Origin: Treponema_B putidum
Lineage (GTDB): Bacteria; Spirochaetota; Spirochaetia; Treponematales; Treponemataceae
Assembly: GCF_007830595.1 (NCBI RefSeq)
Contig: NZ_VLLD01000001.1
Length of the DNA stretch: 64,000 nucleotides
Reading direction: 5' to 3' (one strand)
Shown: in pieces, positions 8,666 through 17,430 of the stretch
How positions within the stretch are numbered: position 1 is the first letter of the stretch
Layout: each line of letters begins with the position of its first letter
Notes under the pieces: model-generated
What the model was told of the DNA's origin: nothing
The model's database searches: none
Seen by the model: the letters and a program-made list of their open reading frames with translations, nothing else
Program-made: the position numbers and the translations under genes

Positions 8666-9594
8666 ACATCCGCTCCAAACTTGGCCAAATTATTTTTTGA
8701 AACACGCTGATTGCTCTGTTTTGATAAAAAGAAATCCCCCAATACCTTTACGGTATCTTCAGTTACATCAAGTAATACAGGATTTGCAAGAGAATGTTTA
8801 CAGGTGTTTTCCCATCTTGATATTTCTTCAGTAAAATTCTTTTTATATTCCATTTGAAAAGTTTTAGAATCAGTAGGTAAAAGCATCCTAAAATTAGTTT
8901 CGGGGTCTTTAAATCTTATGGAGCCGGCTTCCGGTAAAGAAGAATCCATAGACCCGCTTATTCTCACACAAACAACATCATGTTTTGCCGCCAAAAGACC
9001 GAGTTCCTTTTCATAACCCTCCACCCTAAAATCCGATATGATAACTACTAAGGACCTGGAACGTAAAATTTTAGAAGCTGCCGTCATCGAAGATGCAAGG
9101 CGGGTTCCCCTTACAGGTTTTCGGTTTTTACAGGAGGCAAAATCTTCCATCGATTTTAATATGGTCAAAATATGATCTTCTCCCGTTCTAGGAATAAACA
9201 ATGGGCCTTTTTCTCCATCAAAAAAAAGGGCTCCGACCGGAGAAAATATATTCCTCCCCGCAAAGGCTAAAAGGGCTGCCGTTTCGATAGCTTTTTCCTT
9301 AGGGCTGATTTTATCAAGTCCCTGTTCCATAGAAAGCGAAAAATCTACACATATAAAAATGCTTAAATCCCTTTCCTCACGGTACATTTTGACAAATGTT
9401 CTGCCGCTCCGTGCAGTAAGGTTCCAATCGATAGAGCGTACATCATCTCCGGTTTCGTATTCACGCACAGAGTCAAATTCTATTCCCTGCCCGCGAAAAG
9501 CCGAACTAAAACCGCCTGAGCGTAAGCCTTCTGAAATAGAAATAGAAGAGATTTTAAGCTGTTTTGCCTTTTCTGCAATGAAACCTGTTTTCAT
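8650..9594 (-). CDS. DUF58 protein, first gene of the Bat operon
   Basis: 314 residues from ATG 9594; a GTG at 9621 in frame would add nine residues, but neither start has a Shine-Dalgarno sequence. The DUF58 signature is complete: EFDSVREYETGDDVRSIDW followed by NLTARSGRTFVKMYREERDL and then the VWA-like core FICVDFSLSM. A second strand reads SLVVIISDF. DUF58 proteins accompany MoxR AAA+ ATPases and VWA proteins. No MoxR gene lies upstream here: the next 200 bases hold the 11-bp repeat array and then a divergent gene. It is the promoter-proximal gene of a cluster that runs to at least 3764. Confidence 0.88.
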   Translation of the reverse strand: MKTGFIAEKAKQLKISSISISEGLRSGGFSSAFRGQGIEFDSVREYETGDDVRSIDWNLTARSGRTFVKMYREERDLSIFICVDFSLSMEQGLDKISPKEKAIETAALLAFAGRNIFSPVGALFFDGEKGPLFIPRTGEDHILTILKSMEDFASCKNRKPVRGTRLASSMTAASKILRSRSLVVIISDFRVEGYEKELGLLAAKHDVVCVRISGSMDSSLPEAGSIRFKDPETNFRMLLPTDSKTFQMEYKKNFTEEISRWENTCKHSLANPVLLDVTEDTVKVLGDFFLSKQSNQRVSKNNLAKFGADVWKAF

Positions 9595-9611
9595 AACAAT
9601 ACATTTTAGTA

Positions 9612-9640
9612 TTAAAAGCACTTTTATTCAAGACTGTCAA
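9612..9640 (-). promoter_or_regulatory. candidate promoter of the Bat operon using the last repeat unit as -35
   Basis: On the minus strand the gene-proximal repeat unit supplies a perfect TTGACA at 9640-9635; 17 bases later comes TTTTAA (9617-9612), part of an AT-rich run that also holds other poor -10 candidates. Transcription from here would start about 10 bases before the ATG at 9594, leaving no room for a ribosome binding site. The -35 match is exact, the -10 is weak. Confidence 0.4.
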
Positions 9641-9718
9641 AAGACTGTCAAAAGACTGTCAAAAGACTGTCAAAAGACTGTCAAAAGACTGTCAAAAGAC
9701 TGTCAAAAGACTGTCAAA
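9631..9718. repeat. tandem repeat, eight perfect copies of an 11-bp unit
   Basis: The unit agactgtcaaa is repeated eight times without a mismatch (starts at 9631, 9642, 9653, 9664, 9675, 9686, 9697 and 9708). On the minus strand each unit reads tttgacagtct and therefore contains TTGACA, the consensus -35 hexamer, pointing towards the DUF58 gene. Perfect identity suggests recent expansion, and such arrays change length by slippage. The array lies in the 197-base gap between the divergent DUF58 gene and the gene at 9792. It is not a CRISPR array: there are no spacers. Confidence 0.97.
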
Positions 9719-9791
9719 AAGGCAATCAAAACGTCAAACAAATAATGCCGGGCTCTTGATTTTTTTAAAAAAAAGGCCGAAAATATAAGAT

Positions 9792-10781
9792 ATGAAAAAA
9801 AGGATTATTATATTTCTATTTTCCATCATTTCAGCTTTTTGTTTTGCTGATGAAGCCGGTATTAACGAAAATGAACTATCTCAATTGGTACCTGAAGTAC
9901 AACCGGATAAAACAGGTTCCGAAAAGATAGAATTTTCCGAAAAATCTCAAGACCAACAAAAACAAGAAGATTTTAGTTTCTTGTCCTTTTCAATTCTTAC
10001 AAGAGAAAAATACGTAATTATCAGCTGGAAAGCAAAACCCGAAGGAAGAAACTTAATCCTTTACAGATCCACAACCGGCTTTTCATCAATCAGTTCCCTT
10101 GCCGAAGCCGTTCCGATTGCAAACATAACCGATGACGGGCTCCCGTTTTTTGACAATCCAATTCCGGGAATACCTTATTATTATGCAATAGCCGAAGAAA
10201 ACGAAATCGCTTCAGGTAAAATTCAATTTATAAACGGAATAAATACAATCAACAGCCCTGTAGAAGTTTTTGCTTCTTATGAAGAACAAGAGAAAAGAAA
10301 GGATGCAGCACAAAACCGCCCCATTCCTTTGCCTTTTTTAAACCCCGAAAAACAAACGGAAAAAAGAATGGAATTTTTTTCATCCCAAACGGAAACCATA
10401 ATAAATACTCTTACGGCAGAAAAAAGAGATTTTAGAGAATTTATTATTTCTTCTCAAAGACTTGAACCCTATATCTTTCCTGATGACAAAAAAACGCCTA
10501 ACGGCGGTGAGAGTATGGAACTGCAAAGAATTCTAAAGGACTATTTTTATACAAAAAATTGGCAAAAATGCCGGATTGAACTCAGCAATTTTTTAAGGAT
10601 AAGAAGAACATCCAGAATTTCTGCAAGAACGCATTTTTACATAGGGCAGACTCTTTTTTTTCAAAACTCATATGATAATGCCCTATTGGAATTTTTAACC
10701 GCCCAAGACATGTACCCGTCTCAGGCAAAAGAATGGGCTCATTATTGCCTTGTCGAGCTAGCGAATTCTTCTGAGAAGTAA
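9792..10781 (+). CDS. secreted protein with Fn3-like and TPR-like parts, unknown function
   Basis: 329 residues with a signal peptide (IIIFLFSIISAFCFA, cut near residue 19). After a low-complexity Glu/Gln region, residues 58-150 look like one fibronectin-III-type sandwich (YVIISWKAKPEGRNLILYRS ... GIPYYYAIAEEN). The C-terminal 100 residues contain a TPR-like helical pair (THFYIGQTLFFQNSYDNALL). No enzymatic motif. The ATG lacks a Shine-Dalgarno sequence. Its last codons and TAA lie inside the first of two 45-bp repeats, so the C-terminus may have been altered by that repeat. Likely periplasmic. Confidence 0.7.
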   Translation: MKKRIIIFLFSIISAFCFADEAGINENELSQLVPEVQPDKTGSEKIEFSEKSQDQQKQEDFSFLSFSILTREKYVIISWKAKPEGRNLILYRSTTGFSSISSLAEAVPIANITDDGLPFFDNPIPGIPYYYAIAEENEIASGKIQFINGINTINSPVEVFASYEEQEKRKDAAQNRPIPLPFLNPEKQTEKRMEFFSSQTETIINTLTAEKRDFREFIISSQRLEPYIFPDDKKTPNGGESMELQRILKDYFYTKNWQKCRIELSNFLRIRRTSRISARTHFYIGQTLFFQNSYDNALLEFLTAQDMYPSQAKEWAHYCLVELANSSEK

Positions 10782-10801
10782 GAGTAACGAAGAATTTTTT
10801 T
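10757..10801 (+). repeat. 45-bp repeat, copy 1, forming a terminator-like hairpin
   Basis: This copy and the one at 10841-10885 are identical except for one base (t/c at offset 23). Each contains AATTCTTC and GAAGAATT arms separated by 17 bases and followed by a run of seven T, so each can act as a rho-independent terminator for plus-strand transcription. Copy 1 supplies the TAA of the gene at 9792-10781; in copy 2 the same codon is CAA. A 39-bp spacer separates the copies. Confidence 0.9.
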
Positions 10802-10840
10802 CGCCGGCAAATTGAATTAGTTCTTCGCCTACGAATTTTC

Positions 10841-10885
10841 GCTAGCGAATTCTTCTGAGAAGCAAGAGTAACGAAGAATTTTTTT
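10841..10885 (+). repeat. 45-bp repeat, copy 2, inside the 3' end of the TPR gene
   Basis: Second copy of the hairpin repeat, preceded by the perfect 12-bp palindrome TTCGCTAGCGAA (10838-10849), which overlaps its left edge. On the minus strand it encodes the last residues of the TPR protein (ending in SLLLLLRRIR), so it appears to have supplied a new C-terminus for that gene. In the plus direction it keeps the hairpin plus T-run. Confidence 0.88.
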
Positions 10886-12818
10886 GACCATAATCCGCAT
10901 AGTCTTCAGCCGTTTTTTCTTTTTCATTCTCACTAAAAAGAATTATAGAATCGCCGGCATTCATTCTGTCGTAGTAACCGTTTCTATTTAAAAGACCTTC
11001 CGATAAATCTTCTTCGGACTTTGATGGTTCAAAATAACCCAATAGGTCGGACGGGTCAAACACAATACCTAAACCTTCTTTTTCGATAACCAAGCGGTCC
11101 TTGCGTATAACGGCAATTTTTAAATCCTTAAAATCCGAATCATGTTTTCCTATGTCGATAACGGCTTCATTTTGATAGCGGTTTATGAGCTTGCCTACGA
11201 TGGGCATTGCCTCATTGAGCATTGAAGAAAGCCGCCTTATGCCGTTTGAAAAACGGTCATTGCCTGAACGGTAAACGGTAAATGTTTTTGCGGGAGAACC
11301 GGTACGCGAAACATAAAGTTCCAATATGATTTGAATATCCCTTCTATTCTCTTTGAGCCTTATAATGCCGAAATAGTCCTCATTTGCCGTACGCGATTTT
11401 TTCGAAGCATCCCTGTAAGTTACAGGCTTATCCGAATAAGAAGTTATTTTGATTCTGGGATTATAAGAAAAAATATCTGAGGTAAGGATTTGAGTTATAC
11501 GCTCGGCTTCAGGATGTAAAACATTTGAGCTTTCTATAGCATAAAATAAACCTATGGATATGTGGGCTTTATCCAAATAAAGGGGATCGATGCGCCACTT
11601 TGATTGAATGGAACTTAAAAGATGTTTTTCATAAGCTTCAACTGCATCATTTACCCTAGTATTGCTTTTTACTATTGACTGAATAAAAAGCATTTGTTCC
11701 AAATATCTTTCAGGATAACCCAGCCGGAGCAAAATACCTGCATAGGCTTCACGGCTTTCAACATCATAAGGATATATTTTTAAAGTCCGTCTATACTCAT
11801 AGAGGGCATTGTCGGTCATATTCCGCCTCGCAAAACCTAGGGCTCTTTCAGCATGATATTTTGAAAGCTCCATACGGAAGGAATCTTCAAAATTTAAATT
11901 CTCTATTGCCAGTTCTTCTAAAAGGCAGCGCATTATTTCATCATCTGCATCCAAAGAAAGACCTACTCTGGCGGCATTTATCGCATCACTGTGCTTTTCA
12001 AGCCGTCTTAAACTCAAAGTTTTTAAGTACCAAGCATCCGGTCTATCCCTTTTTCTTGAAATCCTCATGTCGGAAATCTTTATAACCTCTTCATAGCGTC
12101 TTTGTGCATATAAGACGGAAGCAAGCAGAGCATAGGCCTCGTCATAATCTTCTTTTAATTTAAGAGCCGAATAAATACGTCCTTCGGCCTCTTCAAGTTT
12201 TCCGTCAAGAGAATGTAAATAGGCTGCAAAATAATGAACCTGAGGATTATCGCCATGGTATTTTAAGGCTCTGTTTATGTAATCTTCGGCCTGCTTAACA
12301 TTTCCGGCCTCATAACTTACAAGGGCTAAAGAAAGAAGAGCCTTTCTGTTTTCGCCCTGACGCTGAAGGTTTTGCTTATACATCTCGGAAGCAAGATAGA
12401 GCTTTCCTTGGGAAACCTCTATTTCTGCCAAACCGAAACGGGCTTCGGGATTGTTGGGATATTTTTTTAAAACCCCATTAAAAAGGGTCTTAGCCGCATC
12501 TATCTTTCCAAGACCTACCAAAATAAAGCCGTGGAGGTTTTGTAAATCGGGATCATCTTTTTTATATTTTCGGGCTGACTCTACAAAGGATAAGGCTTGG
12601 TCATATTCGTCGAGAGCATAAAAACATTCGGCTAAGCCCTGATATACCAAATTATAGGAGGGGTTTTCCTTTAAAGCGGATTGATACATTTCAATAGCAC
12701 CGTACCAATCTTCATTAGCCTGATATTCGGCACCCTTTTGATACAAATCCGCAGGGTTGCAGAATAAAGAGGCCGAAAATAAAACAATAAACATAAATCC
12801 GAAAAAAGGCTTTTTCAT
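10842..12818 (-). CDS. large TPR protein with signal peptide
   Basis: 658 residues. A signal peptide (FFGFMFIVLFSASLFCNP) is followed by about ten tetratricopeptide repeats up to residue 330 (for example DWYGAIEMYQSALKENPSYN, ALSFVESARKYKKDDPDL and EEAEGRIYSALKLKEDYDEA). The C-terminal 280 residues are not TPR and contain a beta-rich domain (IKITSYSDKPVTYRD ... RDIQIILELYVSRTG). The ATG has GGAGGG close upstream. It is the last gene of the phoH-pgpH-ybeY-tlyC operon, 11 bases after tlyC. The cysteine after the hydrophobic stretch (FCNP) could make it a lipoprotein. Likely a periplasmic scaffold. The extreme C-terminus comes from a 45-bp repeat. Confidence 0.8.
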   Translation of the reverse strand: MKKPFFGFMFIVLFSASLFCNPADLYQKGAEYQANEDWYGAIEMYQSALKENPSYNLVYQGLAECFYALDEYDQALSFVESARKYKKDDPDLQNLHGFILVGLGKIDAAKTLFNGVLKKYPNNPEARFGLAEIEVSQGKLYLASEMYKQNLQRQGENRKALLSLALVSYEAGNVKQAEDYINRALKYHGDNPQVHYFAAYLHSLDGKLEEAEGRIYSALKLKEDYDEAYALLASVLYAQRRYEEVIKISDMRISRKRDRPDAWYLKTLSLRRLEKHSDAINAARVGLSLDADDEIMRCLLEELAIENLNFEDSFRMELSKYHAERALGFARRNMTDNALYEYRRTLKIYPYDVESREAYAGILLRLGYPERYLEQMLFIQSIVKSNTRVNDAVEAYEKHLLSSIQSKWRIDPLYLDKAHISIGLFYAIESSNVLHPEAERITQILTSDIFSYNPRIKITSYSDKPVTYRDASKKSRTANEDYFGIIRLKENRRDIQIILELYVSRTGSPAKTFTVYRSGNDRFSNGIRRLSSMLNEAMPIVGKLINRYQNEAVIDIGKHDSDFKDLKIAVIRKDRLVIEKEGLGIVFDPSDLLGYFEPSKSEEDLSEGLLNRNGYYDRMNAGDSIILFSENEKEKTAEDYADYGQKNSSLLLLLRRIR

Positions 12819-12829
12819 ACATTCCCTCC

Positions 12830-13606
12830 CTAATTTTGCATAGAATTCTTGTTGTGAACAATTTTAACGGTCTTAACCTTGTGGCCGTCCATATCTTGAA
12901 CAATAAAGTCAAAATCATTCCAAGCTGTTTTTTCATATTTGGCAGGTATTTTTCCGAAAAGATCGAACACAAAACCTCCCAAGGTTTCAAACTCGTCTAC
13001 AGGCAAGGCATCGCTTTTAATGGTTTCGGCGAGGTCGTCCAAATCGACACGGGCATCGCAAAGCCAAACCCCCGGGGCTATTTCGGTAATATCCTCACCC
13101 TCATTGTCAAATTCATCCTGTATATCGCCTACAATCTCTTCTATGATATCTTCCATACATACAATGCCTGAAACACCGCCGTATTCATCAACAGCAACGG
13201 CAATATGAATATGGCGTCTTTTAAATTCGGCTAAAAGAGCGTCAATTCTTTTTGATTCAGGAACAAAAAAGGCTCGGCGTACTATCTTATCAAGCTCAAT
13301 TTTTTGATTTTTTGTTAAAAGTTTAATAATATCCTTAACATAAAGAATACCTATAACGTTATCAATGGATTCATCATAAACAGGAAAGCGGGAATGGCCG
13401 CTTTCAGATATCCTATCTAAAATTTCATCGCTCGGCGTATCAAGGGCTAAAAAATCAACATCAATGCGCGGAATCATAACTTCTTTTACTGCCGTATCGG
13501 ATAAGTCTACAACGCCTCGTATCATATCCCTTTTTTCGTCATTTAAGCCTTCTTTTAAAATATTGTTTACATTTCGCTTCTTTTTAAATAAGTCTATTAT
13601 ACCCAT
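12830..13606 (-). CDS. tlyC: CBS-pair protein, CorC/TlyC type
   Basis: 258 residues. Two CBS domains: one from VKEVMIPRIDVDFLALDTPS through HSRFPVYDESIDNVIGILYV, and one through KRRHIHIAVAVDEYGGVSGI with VCMEDIIEEIVGDIQDE. A CorC/HlyC transporter-associated domain follows (WLCDARVDLDDLAETI ... ETLGGFVFDLFGKIP). This small form, without the DUF21 membrane domain, is called TlyC in spirochaetes and was once described as a haemolysin; magnesium/cobalt efflux support is the more likely role in the family. It lies 2 bases after ybeY in the operon. Confidence 0.9.
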   Translation of the reverse strand: MGIIDLFKKKRNVNNILKEGLNDEKRDMIRGVVDLSDTAVKEVMIPRIDVDFLALDTPSDEILDRISESGHSRFPVYDESIDNVIGILYVKDIIKLLTKNQKIELDKIVRRAFFVPESKRIDALLAEFKRRHIHIAVAVDEYGGVSGIVCMEDIIEEIVGDIQDEFDNEGEDITEIAPGVWLCDARVDLDDLAETIKSDALPVDEFETLGGFVFDLFGKIPAKYEKTAWNDFDFIVQDMDGHKVKTVKIVHNKNSMQN

Positions 13607-13608
13607 AA

Positions 13609-14076
13609 CTATGCCCGATAAATATCTATATTTTTATATTGAATAAGCAATTCTTCCTGAAACTTAAGCATTTCCTGTTCTGGAGAATTATCCTCATGAT
13701 CCATTCCGTTTAAATGCAAAATACCGTGTACAATAAGCCTTTTTAGTTCTTCATTTATTTCTACATTAAATTCGCCGGCATTAAACTTAAGGCTATCAAG
13801 GCTTATAACTATATCTCCCGCCATAAACCTCTTTTCTCCGGCTTCGTCAAAATATTCGTCCCCCTGCTCAAAAGAAAGAACATCTGTCGGCGAATCAATA
13901 TTTCTATATTGTTTATTAAGATTTTGAATAAAAGCGTCATCACAAAACAACAACGAAATATCCCAATTTTTCAAGTTTAGCCCGTTTAGAACCTCAGATA
14001 TAAAATTTTCAACTTTTACAGGGTCTATAGACCCCGGAGGTTCATCATTAAATGACACACTAATCGAATTAGACAT
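13609..14076 (-). CDS. ybeY: endoribonuclease YbeY
   Basis: 155 residues from ATG 14076, with AAAGGA 8 bases upstream; a longer reading frame to 14169 only adds a basic stretch overlapping pgpH. The zinc motif HGILHLNGMDHED fits the YbeY consensus HGxLHLxGyDH. The preceding PTDVLSFEQ motif is also typical. YbeY is a metal-dependent RNase for 16S rRNA 3'-end maturation and ribosome quality control. It follows pgpH with an 8-base overlap, in the common bacterial order phoH-pgpH-ybeY. Confidence 0.95.
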   Translation of the reverse strand: MSNSISVSFNDEPPGSIDPVKVENFISEVLNGLNLKNWDISLLFCDDAFIQNLNKQYRNIDSPTDVLSFEQGDEYFDEAGEKRFMAGDIVISLDSLKFNAGEFNVEINEELKRLIVHGILHLNGMDHEDNSPEQEMLKFQEELLIQYKNIDIYRA

Positions 14077-16372
14077 TATTATTTTCCTTTTGAGGCTGTT
14101 CCTCATTAATTTCGGTCTCCGTTTTTTGGCCGTTTTTATTCTGAGGCTTTGTTCCATCATCATCATCAATATTTTTTTGATTCGGATATTCTATCCTGGA
14201 ATGATAGTAACCGGCTAAAATTTTTACAAAGGCAGCTTTGATTATTCTGACTTCACGGAAAGTAAGCTCCGAGTTATCCAGCTGACCGGCCTTGATTTTT
14301 CCTGAAACAAGTTCATCTATAAATTTTTCCAAACGGGGAACGGAAGGTTTTTCCAAGGTACGACATGCTGCCTCAACTACATCAGCTAACATTACAACAG
14401 CAGACTCTTTTGAGCGGGGCGGTATGCCGGGATAACAAAAGTCTTCTATATCCACATTCGGATCAATTTCTTTTGCCTTTGCGTAAAAATAGGATATACA
14501 ACTGTTACCATGATGCTCGGCTATGATATCAATAACAGCCTGAGGCAAATGCAGCTGTTTTGCTTTTTCAATACCTATTTTTACATGACTTCTTATTACC
14601 GTAGCCGAAAGGCGAGGATTTATGTCCAAGTGCTTGTTATAATTTGTTTGATTTTCTACAAAGTATTCGCCCTGTTCCATTTTCCCTATATCGTGATAAT
14701 AAGCTCCTACACGGGCTAAAATTGAGTTTGCCCCTATTTCACGGCACGCACTTTCGGCCAAGGAAGCAACCATCATTGAATGGTTATAGGTTCCTGCAAC
14801 GGTTATAAGCATTTTTTTCATAATGGGTGAATTAAGGTCGGATAATTCCATCAATCTAAAATTAGTCGGCACATTCATCAAGGTTTCCAAAATAGGCAAA
14901 AAACCTAAAACAAGAATTCCGCTTATAAAGCCGTTTGCCGCAGAACCAAGCAAAAGAAGCGATTTATCTCCTGCCGAATCCGGAAAAATCAAAAGCATAC
15001 AAAGAAAAATTAAAGGCTGCACCAAAATTAAACTTGAGGCAGTCTTAATCAGGTCCATCCTTCTGCCCTTAATGTTTACCATACCCGCTCCCACAAGACC
15101 CGAAAGAATAGCAAACATGGTCGGCTGAATTTTAAATCCTGTTGCACCGAAAACGGCAAGAGAAAACACAAAAACGGAAAAGACCGAAATTTTTCTTGAA
15201 GTTAAAGCCGTAAGCAACATAGTAAAAAAGGTAACAGGTAATATGGGAACAATATCAAGAGGATATGAAAACATTGAAAGTCTTGAAATAAAAAGAACCA
15301 AAATATAAATCAAATCGAAAGAGATTAAAACAAGTAACCTAAATTTAAAGTCCAAGTCCTGCCCTATAATTTTTTGAGAAAATAAAAAAAGGCTTGTTAT
15401 GAGAGATAAACTTAAAAAGACTAAGGCGGCTGCAATCTGTCTAAGGTCTACGTATCTGCCGTCAGCCGCATAGACTTTAAGGCGTGTATAGGCATCTTCA
15501 GATATTATAAAACCTCTTTTTATAATCTTTTGATTTTTTTCTATATTTATTTTTACGGGCACAACCTTTTTTAAGGCTTCTTCAACTCTTTTCTCCGTTT
15601 CTTTTGCATCAAATAAAATATTAGGGTGAGCAAAGGGCTGTATAATGTTAAAAACATCAATTTCAAAACCTGATTTTTTAACGCTGAAAAGAAAAGTTTT
15701 AATTTGCTCTCTCAGATTGTCCGGTAAAACAATATCATTCAAAAATACGCTTATATAGGACTGTTCTTGGTTGACATTTAGACCCAAACTTATCTCAGTA
15801 TCATTTAGATCCTCAATGCCTGTAAGAGGCATTTCTATAATTCCCGTGTCAAAAAGCTGTTTTAGCACGGTCAACGCAAGAGAGGTAATTTCATCAAAAT
15901 CCTTAGAATTATATATACGCTCCAAAGCATCTTCCGAAAGAATAACTGGATATTTTTCCATAAACATGAATTTAAAAGCCGTAAAGCTCTTTGACGCATC
16001 TTTTACTCCGATTGTATAGCTGACAAATTCGGAGTATTCTCTTATCATTTGTTCGGAAACCGAATTATCTTTATAAAAAACAGCTCTAACGGAGTGTTTA
16101 GCTGCAAGTTTTTTTATTTCCGTTGCTTTTTCGTCGACAGCTTCCATATTCCGGTTTGATATTATATCCCTGTCAGCTACCATTCCGATCTCAAAATCTG
16201 AAATTGTCAACTTTGAAAGGCCCGAATTTTCATAGGCATTGATATAAATCAATACCGATAAAATAAAAAAACTCACCAAAAGCGAAATTACAAAGGCCTT
16301 GTTTTTTTTGAATATAAGGCTTACGGAAGATAATTGTTCTTTTAACTTATTTTGTTTTTTATTCTTTATCAT
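14069..16372 (-). CDS. pgpH: 7TM-HD receptor-type phosphohydrolase (PgpH family)
   Basis: 767 residues. One N-terminal transmembrane helix (about 27-45), an extracytoplasmic region of some 270 residues (7TMR-HDED domain), seven transmembrane helices (about 310-500), then a cytoplasmic HD domain: MKKMLITVAGTYNHSMMVAS, AYYHDIGKMEQGEYFVENQ and IIAEHHGNS. The HD residues are canonical. PgpH-type proteins hydrolyse cyclic di-AMP, so this gene gives the organism a candidate c-di-AMP phosphodiesterase. The C-terminal tail is Asp/Asn/Lys-rich. Its start overlaps the phoH end by 14 bases. Assignment to the family is firm; the substrate is inferred from family members. Confidence 0.92.
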   Translation of the reverse strand: MIKNKKQNKLKEQLSSVSLIFKKNKAFVISLLVSFFILSVLIYINAYENSGLSKLTISDFEIGMVADRDIISNRNMEAVDEKATEIKKLAAKHSVRAVFYKDNSVSEQMIREYSEFVSYTIGVKDASKSFTAFKFMFMEKYPVILSEDALERIYNSKDFDEITSLALTVLKQLFDTGIIEMPLTGIEDLNDTEISLGLNVNQEQSYISVFLNDIVLPDNLREQIKTFLFSVKKSGFEIDVFNIIQPFAHPNILFDAKETEKRVEEALKKVVPVKINIEKNQKIIKRGFIISEDAYTRLKVYAADGRYVDLRQIAAALVFLSLSLITSLFLFSQKIIGQDLDFKFRLLVLISFDLIYILVLFISRLSMFSYPLDIVPILPVTFFTMLLTALTSRKISVFSVFVFSLAVFGATGFKIQPTMFAILSGLVGAGMVNIKGRRMDLIKTASSLILVQPLIFLCMLLIFPDSAGDKSLLLLGSAANGFISGILVLGFLPILETLMNVPTNFRLMELSDLNSPIMKKMLITVAGTYNHSMMVASLAESACREIGANSILARVGAYYHDIGKMEQGEYFVENQTNYNKHLDINPRLSATVIRSHVKIGIEKAKQLHLPQAVIDIIAEHHGNSCISYFYAKAKEIDPNVDIEDFCYPGIPPRSKESAVVMLADVVEAACRTLEKPSVPRLEKFIDELVSGKIKAGQLDNSELTFREVRIIKAAFVKILAGYYHSRIEYPNQKNIDDDDGTKPQNKNGQKTETEINEEQPQKENNNV

Positions 16373-17300
16373 AGGCTGTAATTATTTTTTGAACCAGGGA
16401 ATGACGGACAACATCTTCCGAAGAGAATCGAACAATACCGATTCCGCGAATTTTCGATAGAAGATTTGCAGCATGGACCAAACCCGAATTCTTAGCCGAA
16501 CTTATATCGGATTGAGACGGATCCCCGGTTACGATGAGCTTTGAACCTTCACCCATCCTCGTCAAAAACATTTTCATTTGCTCTCTAGTAGTATTTTGAG
16601 CTTCATCCAATATTACAACGGCATTATGAAGGGTTCTTCCCCTCATATAGGCCAAAGGTGCTACCTCTATCATATTAGATTCCTCCATCTGGCGTATCAG
16701 CTCGAAAGGCATTAAAAGCTCTATAGAATCATAAAGAGGTCTCAAGTAAGGTGTTATTTTTTGAACAAGATCACCAGGTAAAAAGCCTAGACTCTCTCCG
16801 GCTTCTACTACGGGTCTTGTAAAAACAATCTTGCGCACCTGTCTCGACATCAACATTTGAAGGGCACAGGCTACAGCTAAGTAGGTTTTTCCCGTACCGG
16901 CAGCTCCTAGGCCGAAACTTATATCGTTATTACGGATAGAATGTATAAATTCCAGCTGATGAGGGTTTTTAGGATATACGGAACGTATTCCCCTAGGTAT
17001 ATGAATACAACCTGAAGAAATATCCTGCTTATCGGAAACATTTATTGTGGAAATCAAAGATTCAATATATTCCGATGAGTTTTCGGACTTGATTTCCGAA
17101 GAATTCACAGCCTTATCAACCACATGCTGAAACTTCTTACAAACTTCATCATCTGCACTTAGCACGCTCACTTCATTGCCTCGGCACACGACCGGAACGC
17201 CAAGATACTGCTCAAGAAAATTCAAATTTCTGTCATTGGCTCCGCAAAGAGCGGAAAGCACTTGTTCATCTTTTAACACTATTGTATACGCTTCTTCCAA
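16359..17300 (-). CDS. phoH: PhoH-like ATPase
   Basis: 313 residues, TTG start at 17300 with AGAGG 7 bases upstream. An N-terminal KH-like region (about 1-95) precedes the P-loop domain: Walker A GAAGTGKT at 132-139 and Walker B VVILDEAQN near 230, followed by LIVTGDPSQSD (sensor region). PhoH is an ATPase/RNA helicase-like protein, often next to ybeY, and thought to act on RNA. First gene of the operon that continues through pgpH, ybeY, tlyC and the TPR gene. A promoter-like TTGACG-18-TAAAAT lies upstream. Confidence 0.95.
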   Translation of the reverse strand: MEEAYTIVLKDEQVLSALCGANDRNLNFLEQYLGVPVVCRGNEVSVLSADDEVCKKFQHVVDKAVNSSEIKSENSSEYIESLISTINVSDKQDISSGCIHIPRGIRSVYPKNPHQLEFIHSIRNNDISFGLGAAGTGKTYLAVACALQMLMSRQVRKIVFTRPVVEAGESLGFLPGDLVQKITPYLRPLYDSIELLMPFELIRQMEESNMIEVAPLAYMRGRTLHNAVVILDEAQNTTREQMKMFLTRMGEGSKLIVTGDPSQSDISSAKNSGLVHAANLLSKIRGIGIVRFSSEDVVRHSLVQKIITAYDKE

Positions 17301-17320
17301 ATATAAACCTCTAGTAGTCT

Positions 17321-17350
17321 ATTTTAAATGGAAAAAACCGATTCCGTCAA
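17321..17350 (-). promoter_or_regulatory. candidate promoter of the phoH operon
   Basis: Minus-strand TTGACG (17350-17345), 18 bases, TAAAAT (17326-17321). The predicted start of transcription is about 12-14 bases upstream of the TTG start codon, leaving just enough room for the AGAGG ribosome site. Confidence 0.55.
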
Positions 17351-17394
17351 GAGCTTGAGCTTATATTTAAAGTTTTTTCCTTAATTTTAAGCTA

Positions 17395-17426
17395 TAAAAA
17401 AGAGGTACCTAAGTCAGGCACCTCTC
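17395..17426 (-). terminator. rho-independent terminator after secG
   Basis: Read on the minus strand, gagaggtgcc-tgactta-ggtacctct forms a stem with one A/C mismatch, followed by six T. It begins 5 bases after the secG stop codon. Confidence 0.8.
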
Positions 17427-17430
17427 TCAA

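Noticed and set aside
9631..9718. Possible CRISPR array
   Set aside because: Units are 11 bp, contiguous and identical, with no spacers.
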